A stretch of DNA of 64,000 nucleotides from Vulcanimicrobiota bacterium (GTDB lineage Bacteria > Vulcanimicrobiota > JAJTBE01). Below are positions 54,901-63,826 of the stretch, in pieces (the stretch's first letter is position 1; every line of letters begins with the position of its first letter). A program made the position numbers and the translations under genes. Location of the stretch: positions 1 through 64,000 of the forward strand of contig JAIORV010000075.1 of the NCBI GenBank assembly GCA_021107945.1. Reading direction: 5' to 3'. Under the pieces are notes generated by a model. That model was not told the origin of the DNA. It searched no databases and worked only from the letters and a program-made list of their open reading frames with translations.

Positions 54901-55690
54901 AGATGTTCTCTCTGATGAGAATAAGAAATACCCGCTATATATCTTCTCCATGATCTGCATTGTCTTGATGAAAGGTTTTGTTATGGAATCTTATGGGTCA
55001 GTCTCGACACTGATGTGGAGTTTAATCGGACTGGGTGTCTTGTATATCGGTAAGTACAAGCTCAAGGACAGGAGAGTTGCTCAAGCAGGCTTCGTCGCCC
55101 TCTCAATTGCACTTTTAAAATCGCTTGCTTATGACTCCTCGGCCATATCACTTGCCGGAAAGATGATCGTATTAAAAAAAGCAGCGGGTGTGTCGGCGCT
55201 CTCCGTACTTGGCAATGTCTATTCCCTGCAGGTAATAGGTCATGATATCGCCCTGCTCTTATCAATAGGAGCGGTGTTTTATGTTGCATCGAGGTTGACA
55301 AAAGATGAGCCTGTATTGAGAGATGTATTCCAGGCGTATTGTCTTATTATTCTTGCATTTCAGATGAGCTCGGTTCTGTTCAGGGTTTACGGCATTCTTG
55401 ATAATTTCCAGGTGATTCTTACGGTTTTCTGGGGAATTATCTCCCTTGTGAATATAATAATCGGTCTCCAGATGGGAAGGAAGGTCTTCCGTCTATTCGG
55501 TCTTGTCCTGCTCATTGCATCAGCTTTGAAAATTGTGTTTATTGACATATGGGTTCTGGGATTTTATTTCATGGCAATGCCCCTGTTCATTGTCGGAGGA
55601 ATATTTATAGTAACCTCATTCCTTTACCAGAAATACCGCGGGCAATTGGCCGAGAAGACTGAAAAAACAGTGGCAGTAAAACCTGCATAG
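51908..55690 (+). CDS. DUF2339 multi-helix membrane protein
   Basis: A 1260-residue protein. A first helix (ACGIVIAIFLIILFVAAF) and a coiled-coil segment (about residues 30-85) are followed by an acidic linker to about residue 250. Roughly 30 membrane segments then start with ELAGRWMGVVGIILIMMGVIFFL and GHSLIGGGLCTLFFTISASYFY, the DUF2339 hallmark. Internal repeats are visible (YSFYHIYALLVILAAAAYILLYLSHRFRDRL versus YHYLKVYSLLLLAGVVGYVLLYLSFRFRDKI). Function is unknown; it may act in envelope biogenesis. The ATG at 51908 is chosen for its position after GGGGGG. Confidence 0.88.
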   Translation: MACGIVIAIFLIILFVAAFSDHKKRKDKENLLESLSNEVPLFQVKFNRMIDKIREKVFSLSDKVDKIESNQKKQMSGGIWDRLNKIDKRIGKIENIVSISPPESEIQAESGEAAILIESVEEIQDQEEHKEAESIPLESRSQVERKNDGISRKEEDVEEEQRILVELVRPGPEKTESKDNGEPVDLYLASIKSQANDEEEPVSQSPEEKIETGKQENAGMGILTTSGNTLQNLSANKKKYSEKASRWEMELAGRWMGVVGIILIMMGVIFFLRKAMQAAKGGIIPHGLPQVIVGVLLGIGLIALGDRFHRKDMKTLGHSLIGGGLCTLFFTISASYFYFGLISNRFILAALIFGTIAASGVTIFKYNSKIIANVVLLISFATPFLMMFKFADLRLLYFYLIAINLGVVFVAYRKKWAYYIMAAFLLTYFHYFWNYGLTQENTGTSLTFLSIFYVIFLLSNNLFHFKEKVSGGYNLFISYFNPLLFGCISYYALLKSPNWQALSTYTALALIHLYIVGKSRRLEEYDPRFAAMTRANLIIGLMFITTAISFFTFFTDTDTYFGLVTALWFIEAFALLIFSFRIGFCDRIIRRFSYLVLGIIWAQMISVISWMPQGTAWQILHKFSIYFVSMILFYAYFHIMYKNKQELEGEDNRMMAASLLSCFGIAIYLTYSFYHIYALLVILAAAAYILLYLSHRFRDRLSYFRYISYMLFAGISVSIVLLEFSVPEVFPIIARTVKSEKTVLYIILAFIYGLNFYTLFKYSGLTKDQKEKFIFSISILTPAIIAMILGYHYLKVYSLLLLAGVVGYVLLYLSFRFRDKIRNLRFAGYVVFIGVIAGLVGVEVAVFGGNIAHISFRISPILKTVLYSALAVVFCVNFITLYRERDLLHENEKLMMGLSVIAPGIITFILTYRYVNPFGMMIIGAFISNIFLYLALRFRKEIRSLKTISYLLMGSITFLVLVWPFRTMNMHYLNFRFISILCIAFLFLNAWYYIRKHEDVLSDENKKYPLYIFSMICIVLMKGFVMESYGSVSTLMWSLIGLGVLYIGKYKLKDRRVAQAGFVALSIALLKSLAYDSSAISLAGKMIVLKKAAGVSALSVLGNVYSLQVIGHDIALLLSIGAVFYVASRLTKDEPVLRDVFQAYCLIILAFQMSSVLFRVYGILDNFQVILTVFWGIISLVNIIIGLQMGRKVFRLFGLVLLIASALKIVFIDIWVLGFYFMAMPLFIVGGIFIVTSFLYQKYRGQLAEKTEKTVAVKPA

Positions 55691-56317
55691 GGGGCCTAAT
55701 CTTTGATGCTCTATTCCAATGGAAGATGTCCTTCCTTATTGAAAAAAGCCTTGCAAATTGTCATTCTGAGCGGATCAAGAATGAGTTGCTTTAATCCGAT
55801 GATTTTCTTAAAGATAAAATTTTCTTGATGCTCGTGATTGACACAGCGAAGAATCTCGGCCCTGATTGTTTAATGGAGCAGGTCTTGATAAAAAAGAGGA
55901 TTATTCTGAAGTAGATCCCCGGGGATGAGATCCTTCGCTGTGGGATAAATCGGAGGCAAGTATATGTCTGTTCTTGCCATGTTTTATCCGGGAAAGGAAA
56001 AGATCGTATTCCGCTCAGGATGACACAAAAATTGATATGATTATCGGACAATTCACTCCATCCCAAAAAATGTATATAAAGATTTGATATTGAGCGGGGG
56101 GTGTAATTCTACCATTGGTTTTGTGAAGTGCAGTAAATAAAGGAAAACAATCAGGATTATTGAAAGCTTTTTATATGCGATTATAACAGGCTTTCTTTTT
56201 AATTCGGACATTGATCGCATATGTATTAGTAATCAGGATGACAGTTTGGAAGACATCGAAAGTAAATAAAACTAATTCTCTGCGTTCTCCGCGATCTCTG
56301 CATTGAAAAAAATAATT
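55691..56317. other. Intergenic region with MITE-like copy and asnB leader
   Basis: About 600 bases. It contains the element copy at 55760-56024 and, before asnB, a reverse CTCTGCGTTCTCCGCGATCTCTGCATTGAA array that runs up to 15 bases before the start codon. I see no gene. Confidence 0.7.
55760..56024. repeat. MITE-like element, inverted copy
   Basis: It begins GTCATTCTGAGCGGATC and ends TTCCGCTCAGGATGAC, a 15-bp imperfect terminal inverted repeat. Its interior (TTTAATCCGATGATTTTCTT) is the reverse complement of the right part of the element at 25600-26016, so it is the same family in the opposite orientation. The outer ACTTACGCA ends are absent here. Confidence 0.75.
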
Positions 56318-58204
56318 ATGTGTGGAATATTTGGATTTACAACTGAAAACACTCCCGGTTTCGACAGGCAAGTTATACTTGAAAAAATGTGCGATTCCAT
56401 CAGGTACAGAGGACCTGACGATGAGGGATATTATATCGACGACAACATATCCCTTGGGATGTGCAGACTTTCAATTATAGACCTGGATACCGGGCAACAG
56501 CCTATATTCAACGAGGATAGGTCAGTTCTTGTTGTCTGTAACGGTGAGATTTATAATTTCAGGGAAATAAGGGATGAAATGGAAAAGAAGGGGCATAAAT
56601 TCCACACATCCACAGATGTTGAAGTTATAGCTCATCTTTACGAGGAATACGGTAATGACTTTATCAAAAAACTTGACGGAATGTTCGGACTTGCCCTGTG
56701 GGATATAAATAAAAAAAAGCTTATCCTTGCAAGGGACAGGATGGGCATAAAGCCCCTGTTTTATTATGAGAAAGACGGCGTTTTAGCATTTGGCTCTGAG
56801 ATCAAGACGATCATGAAAATCCCTGGAATTGACGATCTGATGGACACAACCGCACTTTACGATTATTTCTCATACAACTACATCCCCGCTCCCCGCAGCA
56901 TATACAGCCATATAAAGAAACTGCTTCCCGGACATTATATTGTGTATGAGAACGGCAAGACCTCGATAAATAAATACTGGTCTCTTGATCCGGATCTCAT
57001 AAATTACAGCAGGAGTGAGGGCGAATGGGCAGAGTTGATATACTCAGCATTGAAAGGGGCTGTCCGCAGTCATCTGGTCAGTGATGTGCCTCTTGGGGTC
57101 CTTCTCAGCGGAGGCATAGACTCGACAGCGATTACGGCAATTATGACCCGGATGAATGTCCCCGTTCGCACATTCTCGATAGGATTCCAGGAGAAATCAT
57201 TCAATGAGCTGGAATATGCGCGATTGGCGGCTGAAAAATATGGATGTGAGCATCACGAGGAAGTTGCCCGCCCTGATGCGGTTTCGTTGATCAATGAAAT
57301 CACCGGGCATTTTGATGAGCCTTACGCGGATTCGTCCGCCTTGCCGGTATATCTTGTTTCCAAGTTAGCAAGAAAGAATGTGAAAGTTGTATTATCAGGA
57401 GAGGGAAGCGACGAGATTTTCGCCGGCTATATGACTTATGACGCTGATATGCTTGCCGAGAAATATCAGAAGATACCGGGAGTTGTTAGAAATAAAATAT
57501 TGCCGGGAATTGTCAACCTTCTCCCCGTATCAACAAAAAAAGTGAGCTTCGATTACAAGGCCAGGAGGTTTATTCGGGGAGCGAACCAGGATCTCATAAC
57601 AAGACATTACCTATGGAAAGTAATATTTGACGAGGACGAAAAGAGAAAGTTGATTCTCCCCGATGTTTATGAGAATTCTTATCCACGCGATTCAATTGAA
57701 GTTTTTAAAAAAATCTATAACCGGGGAAATCCGTCAACGGATCCCCTCAACCATATTTTATATGCCGATACCGGTGTATATCTTCCCGACGACCTGCTGA
57801 CCAAAGTTGACCGGATGAGTATGGCTCACTCCATAGAATCCAGGGTTCCGTTTCTGGATCATCATCTTGTTGAGCTCGCTTTTTCCATACCCTCAAACCT
57901 TAAATTAAAAGGGAGAATTAAAAAGTATATTTTAAAGAAAGCTTTGAGAGGGATAGTGCCTGACAGAATCCTCAATCGCAAGAAAGCGGGATTCTCCATT
58001 CCCGCGGGAAAATGGTTCAAGAATGAATTGAAGGAATTTGCCGGCGAGATTCTATCTATCAGCAATATAAAGAAAACAGGTGTCCTTAATCCGGACTATG
58101 TAAGAAAAATCTGGAATGATCACCAGGAAGGAAAGTCGGAGAATTCGAGGCAGATATGGGGATTGATGATGTTTAATTTATGGAAATTGGGAATGAGGAA
58201 ATAA
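56318..58204 (+). CDS. asnB: Glutamine-hydrolysing asparagine synthetase
   Basis: The N-terminal class II amidotransferase starts MCGIFGF, with Cys2 as the nucleophile once Met is removed. RYRGPDDEGYY, LSIIDLDTGQQPI and CNGEIYNF bind glutamine. The synthetase domain has the PP-loop LLSGGIDST and LSGEGSDEIFAGY. The full length of 628 residues fits the AsnB/AsnO group, which also includes exopolysaccharide-linked amidotransferases. The start must be the ATG at 56318; the TTG in the track would bury Cys2. It has no clear ribosome site because the leader consists of repeat sequence. Confidence 0.95.
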   Translation: MCGIFGFTTENTPGFDRQVILEKMCDSIRYRGPDDEGYYIDDNISLGMCRLSIIDLDTGQQPIFNEDRSVLVVCNGEIYNFREIRDEMEKKGHKFHTSTDVEVIAHLYEEYGNDFIKKLDGMFGLALWDINKKKLILARDRMGIKPLFYYEKDGVLAFGSEIKTIMKIPGIDDLMDTTALYDYFSYNYIPAPRSIYSHIKKLLPGHYIVYENGKTSINKYWSLDPDLINYSRSEGEWAELIYSALKGAVRSHLVSDVPLGVLLSGGIDSTAITAIMTRMNVPVRTFSIGFQEKSFNELEYARLAAEKYGCEHHEEVARPDAVSLINEITGHFDEPYADSSALPVYLVSKLARKNVKVVLSGEGSDEIFAGYMTYDADMLAEKYQKIPGVVRNKILPGIVNLLPVSTKKVSFDYKARRFIRGANQDLITRHYLWKVIFDEDEKRKLILPDVYENSYPRDSIEVFKKIYNRGNPSTDPLNHILYADTGVYLPDDLLTKVDRMSMAHSIESRVPFLDHHLVELAFSIPSNLKLKGRIKKYILKKALRGIVPDRILNRKKAGFSIPAGKWFKNELKEFAGEILSISNIKKTGVLNPDYVRKIWNDHQEGKSENSRQIWGLMMFNLWKLGMRK

Positions 58205-58269
58205 AGAATTTTACCGCCAAGGAAAGCAGGGGGTTTTCTCTAAGGAAATTAGGAAATGAGGACGATGAT

Positions 58270-58680
58270 GGCCGATAAACGCAGCCCGAATCTGTAGGAG
58301 GGACGTCCCCGTCCCGATAAAATGAGAACGGAAGACAGATTTGTTTATTCACCGCAAAGACCACAGAGACCACAGAGGGTAATGCGGAGCGGAGGGCGGA
58401 ACTGTAGGAGGGACGTCCCCGTCCCGATAAAATGAGAACGGAAGACGGATTTGTTTTTCACAACAAAGACCACAGAGACCACAGAGGGTAATGCGGAGCG
58501 GAGGGCGGAACTGTAGGAGGGACGTCCCCGTCCCGATAAAATGAGAACGGAAGACGGATTTGTTTTTCACAACAAAGACCACAGAGACCACAGAGGGTAA
58601 TGCGGAGCGGAGGGCGGAACTGTAGGAGGGATGTCCCCATCCCGATAAAATGAGAACGGAAGACGGATTTGTTTATTCAC
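58270..58680. repeat. 109-bp tandem repeat, four copies
   Basis: A unit of 109-110 bp beginning CTGTAGGAGGGACGTCCCCG starts at 58292, 58402, 58511 and 58620. Each unit carries a TGTAGGAG hairpin (GGGACG-TCC-CGTCCC), an AATGAGAACGGAAGACGGATTTG segment and a CAAAGACCACAGAGACCACAGAG array. Copy 4 has a G-C to A-T pair change on both sides of the hairpin (GGGATG/CATCCC). The unit length is not a multiple of three, so the small ORFs are shadows. Confidence 0.92.
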
Positions 58681-59346
58681 CACGAAGCCACGGAGAACAC
58701 GAAGGAAATGAATGATGACGGAGACCGGAGGACGGATTGCGGAGAACAGATCACGCTTCCCACTTCTCATCTCCCGACTCCGATTATACCGGTAGCAGAG
58801 GTTTTTAAACCTCCCATGTGAACAACCCCGTCATCGGGGAAACCTAAAGGTTTCCGCTACCAGTAGCGGAGGTTTTTAAACCTCCCATTAGATTAACCCC
58901 CGGTTTTAACCGGGGGAACAAAGATGCCCCACCACCCCTTACCACTCCAGCCGCTTCAGCGGCTTCCCGACGAGAGAAGTTGGATTTTTATTGCCAGGAA
59001 CCGGACGGCAGATGTCAGAGGCGAGATTATCAAACAAGAGTTTTTTCAACGCAGGGATCGCGGAGCCCACAGAAAAACATTAATATCTCTGTGCCCTCTG
59101 TGGTAAAATAGATTCTGAAACAATATCGAATTTAAACCCAACATAAACTCTGCGGTGTACCTGGAGGATAATAAATGTAAAAAGCAGAATTTCAATATAG
59201 ATAATGATTTCAAAAACTAAAGATACTCCGGCCATATTCCCGCAAAGTAATTGTTCAGGAATATTATCAGGATGGGGACATCCCTCCTACTTTCCGGTCT
59301 TTGCAGTGAATAGATAGCCCGCATATTTGAATTGGAGGATTTTTGT
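58681..59346. repeat. Hairpin-rich spacer
   Basis: In order: a CACGAAGCCACGGAGAACACGAAGG array; a TTCCCACTTCTCATCTCCCG stretch; and a chain of palindromes (AGGTTTTTAAACCT twice, CCCCGTCATCGGGG, AAACCTAAAGGTTT, CCCCCGGTTTTAACCGGGGG, GCCGCTTCAGCGGC). Then come paired CACAGAG arrays in both orientations (59049-59105) and a minus-strand TGTAGGAG-type hairpin at 59270-59290. No gene is supported. Confidence 0.8.
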
Positions 59347-60804
59347 ATGAAGTATAAGTTGATAAGAAGCAGATTCCTTATCCCGGTTAATGATCGCATC
59401 GGCAGGGAGAAACGGATTGAGGACGGATTTGTATTGATTGAAAATGATATGATCCTTGATTTTGGTCAATATAATGCTGAAATTGGAAAGAATATTACAG
59501 AGAAATACAAAAACGAGCTTACAATTATCGGAAGCAAGGACAACAATACCATACCCCTCCTTGAATGTGCGGTCCTGCCGGGTTTTGTGAAGGCACATGG
59601 GCACGACCACGAATCCCCCATAATCGGCGTGGCGAAAGACGTCCCGCTCACCCCCTGGCTTGACGAGGCGGTGAACCTTTTTACCGGGTTTATTAATAAA
59701 GAACGGCAGAAGTTGGAAGAGCATTTTTCAAAATCCCCCAACCTTGTTACATATCTGAAAGCCAGGGTGGATGATATTTACTTTGGCATCACTTCTTCCA
59801 TGGCTCATCATTGTAACTTCAACAAGTATTATGTCGATGAGATAGTCGAAGCTAACACCAGGGCGGGCACAAAAATGATAGTCGCAGTCGGCTCTCAGAA
59901 CAGAAATTACGGTGGCGGAATTCTGGATATCCCCCCGGAGATCGCCATAGAGAGACTTGACGAATACCAGGAGAGATTCAGCAATGTTGAAAGAATAGAG
60001 ATTATCCCCGGACCCGACCAGTTCTTCTCAAACGGGCCCGAGCTTCTCAAAGCATTGAAAGCTTGGGCAAATAAACGGGGCAAGCTCTTTCATATTCACT
60101 CATCGGAGGAGCCTAACACCACAGCATGGTTCAGGAAAGAATACGGAATGACGCCTGTGGAGTATGGCGACGACCTCGGTATAATGGATGAGAACACCGT
60201 TGTGGCGCACCAAGTGCATAATACGGAAGACGACCTTGAAATCCTGCGGAGAACCGGGACAAAGGTTGTGCATAATCCCCTTGCCAACACAATCCTTGGC
60301 TCCGGCATGCCTCCCATTATAAGAATGATGGAGATGGGAATTCCCGTCGCAATTTCCACCGACGGCTCCGGCAGCGCGGACAGTCAGAATATTCTCTCGG
60401 CGGCTCGATGTGCGGCGCAATATCAAAAAGCATACCATCAGGATGCCTCGCTCCTCCATAGTCAGAAGCTTATTGAGATGATAACAATCATACCCGCAAA
60501 AATCCTGAAGCTAAACGCCGGGACAATTGAAAAGGGATACGACGCCGATATTACGGCCATAGACATAACCCGCCCAAACCTGACACCCTCCAGAATTGAC
60601 AATGTGGTGGAGAACCTGATATGGGCATCCGACGGCTCCGAGGCAAGGTATGTAATTGCAAACGGAAAGATACTGAAAGATGATTATAAATTTGTTACCC
60701 TGGATAAAGATACAATATTGCGAGAAGTAAAGGAGCTTTCTGAGCTTCTGATGGAATACAGAAAAACAGCGAAGGAGATAACGGGTACGGGCGCGCATAG
60801 GTAG
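59347..60804 (+). CDS. Metal-dependent amidohydrolase (ATZ/TRZ/SsnA type)
   Basis: It has the amidohydrolase barrel with FVKAHGHDHE (HxH metal site), LFHIHSSEE, VVAHQVHN and AISTDGSGSAD (the catalytic Asp). N- and C-terminal strands form the composite beta domain (VLIENDMILDFG, GYDADITAIDI). The family deaminates or hydrolyses cyclic amines such as guanine, cytosine or triazines; the substrate is unknown here. GGAGG lies about ten bases before the ATG at 59347. It is monocistronic. Confidence 0.88.
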   Translation: MKYKLIRSRFLIPVNDRIGREKRIEDGFVLIENDMILDFGQYNAEIGKNITEKYKNELTIIGSKDNNTIPLLECAVLPGFVKAHGHDHESPIIGVAKDVPLTPWLDEAVNLFTGFINKERQKLEEHFSKSPNLVTYLKARVDDIYFGITSSMAHHCNFNKYYVDEIVEANTRAGTKMIVAVGSQNRNYGGGILDIPPEIAIERLDEYQERFSNVERIEIIPGPDQFFSNGPELLKALKAWANKRGKLFHIHSSEEPNTTAWFRKEYGMTPVEYGDDLGIMDENTVVAHQVHNTEDDLEILRRTGTKVVHNPLANTILGSGMPPIIRMMEMGIPVAISTDGSGSADSQNILSAARCAAQYQKAYHQDASLLHSQKLIEMITIIPAKILKLNAGTIEKGYDADITAIDITRPNLTPSRIDNVVENLIWASDGSEARYVIANGKILKDDYKFVTLDKDTILREVKELSELLMEYRKTAKEITGTGAHR

Positions 60805-61104
60805 TTCTGATATTGAAAATAAAAAACCACAGAGGAAACAGAGTCCGAGGTGGAATTCTGAAAGTTGCTGTTTGAATATAGCTCGGTGTTTCTTCCTCAC
60901 TTCTAAAGTGAAATCGGATTCTCCCCCTGCCAAATCCCCGCTTTGCCTTCCGGTTTGCGATTATATATGTTTCTATTTATGGGGTGTTTATTCAGTCCGC
61001 CCCAGGGTTTGGGTGAAGGTTGGTCTCCCGATCACATGAAGAAATCGAGGCTGGAAGCCTCTCCTACAGTTAGGGATCTTATTAGTTACTTTACAGGAGG
61101 GTTA
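60805..61104. other. Convergent intergenic region with one frame hairpin
   Basis: About 300 bases. It has a CACAGAGGAAACAGAG fragment near 60828 and a minus-strand TGTAGGAG-frame hairpin (GAGGCTGGAAGCCTCTCCTACAG) at 61047-61069. Nothing else is recognised. Confidence 0.6.
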
Positions 61105-61635
61105 TCATTCTCTTGCTCCGTGTCTGCAGAGAAGTTTTATAACATCTGTATTGTCTGTATTGTCTGTGTTATTCTTCACCCGACTCAACAGCGTCTGGCC
61201 GTCTTTATCTCTTGCATTCACATTTGCTCCGTTGTCCAGGAGAATCTTGGCTATTTCTAAATTGCTGTTAATAGCTGCATCATACAATGGTGTCGAGCCG
61301 TATTTTTTATCTTTTGCATTCACATCGGCTCCGTTGTCTATGAGAAGCATTACTGAGTCTGTTTTGCCCCCAATAGCCGCCCCATGCAACGGGGTTATGC
61401 CTTTATTTTTTGCATTCACATCGGCTCCGTTGTCTATAAGAAGTTTTACCATTTCAATTTCGCCCCAGGAAATCGCCACATACAATGGTGTCCAGCCATC
61501 TTTATCTTTCGCGTGTACAAGCTTAGGTTCCAAATTTACAAGATGACTTGCCACCTCAGTATTACCATAAATAACGGCATTAAAGACTTCTGTTTCTCTT
61601 GACGGTCCAAGAAGTCTGCCTATAAAACCACCCAT
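61105..61635 (-). CDS. Ankyrin-repeat protein
   Basis: A 176-residue protein with about four ankyrin repeats: DGWTPLYVAISWGEIEMVKLLIDNGADVNAK, GITPLHGAAIGGKTDSVMLLIDNGADVNAK, GSTPLYDAAINSNLEIAKILLDNGANVNARD and a partial last repeat. The end carries NNTDNTDNTD, coded by three 9-bp tandem units. It has no signal peptide. It is a protein-binding module, target unknown. Confidence 0.88.
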   Translation of the reverse strand: MGGFIGRLLGPSRETEVFNAVIYGNTEVASHLVNLEPKLVHAKDKDGWTPLYVAISWGEIEMVKLLIDNGADVNAKNKGITPLHGAAIGGKTDSVMLLIDNGADVNAKDKKYGSTPLYDAAINSNLEIAKILLDNGANVNARDKDGQTLLSRVKNNTDNTDNTDVIKLLCRHGARE

Positions 61636-62080
61636 CTTGAACGCTCCTCTTATTATATTATTTTTATAGACCTTCTAATTTCGAAAGAATCCACTTTTAT
61701 TGAATTTTCACATAAAAGCAATTTCTTCAATATTATCTTTTTCCCTTCCGTACCCATTCCACTGCCCATTGGTTGTATCGTCAAATTTATTTTTTCGCTT
61801 TTTTTACCGCAAAAACCACAGAGGGATTCAAGGGATTGATAAAATCGAGGCTGGAAGCCTCTCCTACAGATAGATCAGCGGGTCTGAAGACCCGCGCTAC
61901 GTGGATGTGTCCTCTGTGGTGAACGGGAAACGAGAAAAGGGAAACGGGAAAAAAGAAAAACTCCGGGATTTTGAGGTTTTTCGACACCCTATCCTCCGTT
62001 ATCCACAATCCATTCTTTGCCTAATCTCTGTGGCCTCTGTGTCCTCTGTGGTAAAAAATAACGGTCATAAATAATATAAA
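61636..62080. repeat. Repeat-rich spacer
   Basis: It contains TTTTTACCGCAAAAACCACAGAGGG (61801), a minus-strand TGTAGGAG-frame hairpin (61842-61869), a GTAGCG-type hairpin GCGGGTCTGAAGACCCGC (61878-61895), a GGGAAACGAGAAAAGGGAAACGGGAAAA stretch, and a reverse CTCTGTGGCCTCTGTGTCCTCTGTGG array next to galT (62029). No gene is supported. Confidence 0.8.
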
Positions 62081-63085
62081 TCAGACTGTAGCCGGGACTT
62101 CCACATTTCTTAAAAATTCCGCGTTCAGTTCTGGCAATGTACAATTTATATACATACCGGACCCCATTTCAAACCCCGCCACCTTGCTTATTTTGGGCAT
62201 TACTTTTATATACCAGTGAAAGCTTCTGTCATTGCTTTCATCTCTTGGGGGAGATTTTATGGCGAAATTGAAATCGGGATCATTCAGACCAAAATAGTAC
62301 TTTGAGAAGAGGTCTTTCATTATCCATGCGAGGTCTTTTATCTCAGAGTCGGTTATATTTCTAAAATCGGGTTCATGTCGCCGGGGCATAATCCATGTTT
62401 CAAAAGGCGCACCTGATGCGTATGGGCAAAAAGCAATAAACGAGTCATTCTCCGTTACAACACGAACTCTCTCTTTATCCTCGTCATTCATCATAACGCA
62501 GAAAACGCAATTTCCGGTGTCGTCACAGTATCTTTTGGCATTATCAAGCCTGCCCCTCATATGTAGCGGGACAACGGGGATAGCAATCATCTGGGCGTGA
62601 GGGTGAGCAAGGGAGCATCCCGCTGACGGGCCGTAATTCTTGAACAGGATAACGGCCTCGATTCGCTCGTCCTCCATCGCCTTTTTATAGCGCAAGAGAT
62701 ATGTTTGAATAATGCTTTCCAGGTGAGGCAGGCTCATTTTTGTGTAATGGTCATTGTGCAGGGAGCTTTCAATTATCACCTCGTGATATCCAACTCCATC
62801 CATTTTCCTGTAAATCCCCTCGACCGTCCTTTTCCTGCCCCCCTCGGGTTTGAATGCGGGAAATTTATTGTCAACAACCCTGACGAGCCATTTCCCGTCA
62901 TGTTCAAGGACATAATGAGCCGGTGGGGTTTTATGCTCATTCCCCGGGCAAAACGGGCATTTCTCCGAGTGGGCGAAATCCTCCCTCTGAGGTTTCTTAT
63001 GCTTGAAATCCTTCGGTCTTTTTGCCCTGTCGCTTGCAATCACATACCATTCTTTGGTGGCAATATTTTGTCTTAATTCCGACAT
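62081..63085 (-). CDS. galT: Galactose-1-phosphate uridylyltransferase
   Basis: A HIT-fold GalT. CPFCPGNEHKTPP is the N-terminal zinc Cys pair, SAGCSLAHPHAQMIAIP holds the HPH active site (catalytic His near residue 160), and APFETWIMPRRHEPDF and NFAIKSPP follow. It exchanges UMP between UDP-glucose and Gal-1-P in the Leloir pathway. The ATG at 63085 has AGGAGGG six bases upstream. galK and galE are not adjacent; a distinct ADP/UDP-sugar phosphorylase activity is possible in this family. Confidence 0.93.
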   Translation of the reverse strand: MSELRQNIATKEWYVIASDRAKRPKDFKHKKPQREDFAHSEKCPFCPGNEHKTPPAHYVLEHDGKWLVRVVDNKFPAFKPEGGRKRTVEGIYRKMDGVGYHEVIIESSLHNDHYTKMSLPHLESIIQTYLLRYKKAMEDERIEAVILFKNYGPSAGCSLAHPHAQMIAIPVVPLHMRGRLDNAKRYCDDTGNCVFCVMMNDEDKERVRVVTENDSFIAFCPYASGAPFETWIMPRRHEPDFRNITDSEIKDLAWIMKDLFSKYYFGLNDPDFNFAIKSPPRDESNDRSFHWYIKVMPKISKVAGFEMGSGMYINCTLPELNAEFLRNVEVPATV

Positions 63086-63182
63086 ATCGTCCCTCCTCGA
63101 AAAATAATACTTGCTCAACATGATAGTTATTTGGGGGAAAACCTTATTTAAGAAAGTATTTCACCCACGCCCCCTGATTGTT

Positions 63183-63240
63183 AAGCCGCTGAAGCGGCTT
63201 GAGGGGATGTAGCTTTACATCAAGCCGCTTCAGCGGCTTA
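63183..63240. repeat. Pair of CTGAAG palindromes
   Basis: AAGCCGCTGAAGCGGCTT and AAGCCGCTTCAGCGGCTT lie 40 bases apart. They match GCCGCTTCAGCGGC at 58949 and differ in arms from AGACGCTGAAGCGTCT at 30748. Confidence 0.85.
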
Positions 63241-63298
63241 AAGCTGAGAGCTTTCTTTCAAGAAGGTTCCCACAAAGAAATATAACCGGCATTTTAGG

Positions 63299-63826
63299 TT
63301 ACTTGTCCTTTTTAATGTTTCCCTGTCTATAGTCGATAATTCTTAAATCCACTCCCGTTTGCCTGTTGAGAATTCTTCTTTTTTTATCGAGAATCGTCAC
63401 TACCCCATCAAATCCATGCATAGCATTAATAACTTCTATATATGCAGCGTTAGGTGGTGTGTAAAAACCGACTGCATCGCCGTTATATCTCGTTACGACG
63501 AGCTTGTTTTTTCTCAACGACGGGCGGGAGACCTCTGTAGAAATCATTATATCTCCCACGAATGAATTATCTATTACAAGAGTCTCTCCCTTGCTGTTCA
63601 GGCACTTCACATATCCGTTACTCTGTGCATCCGAGCGAAACACCAGTATGAAGGTGGTCTTCGGGGGCATAATAATCCAAATTCTGCCGTCATCCCTGAA
63701 GAAAAGTAGATCATATTCGGGAATTTCTCCTTTGTCGGGATTGGCATAAACCGAAAAAGGCGTGATTATAAAAACAAGTATAATTGCAAGTAAAATGCTT
63801 ATAGTAATTTTTTCTTTCAAGGCCAT
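63299..63826 (-). CDS. Small exported protein of unknown function
   Basis: A signal peptide (ITISILLAIILVFIITPFSVYA) is followed by about 145 residues with repeated beta strands (DGRIWIIMPPKTTFILVFRS, KNKLVVTRYNGDAVGFY, AAYIEVINAMHGFDGVVTIL). No catalytic motif is seen. The ATG at 63826 has GGAGG eight bases upstream; the longer track start runs into repeat sequence. It is probably periplasmic. Function unknown. Confidence 0.65.
   Translation of the reverse strand: MALKEKITISILLAIILVFIITPFSVYANPDKGEIPEYDLLFFRDDGRIWIIMPPKTTFILVFRSDAQSNGYVKCLNSKGETLVIDNSFVGDIMISTEVSRPSLRKNKLVVTRYNGDAVGFYTPPNAAYIEVINAMHGFDGVVTILDKKRRILNRQTGVDLRIIDYRQGNIKKDK

Noticed and set aside
58270-58770. Minus-strand ORFs rich in PPTVPPSAPHYPLWSLWSLL, and a possible CRISPR
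   Set aside because: They are shadows of the 109-bp tandem. The unit is not a multiple of three, spacers are not unique, and no cas genes are present.
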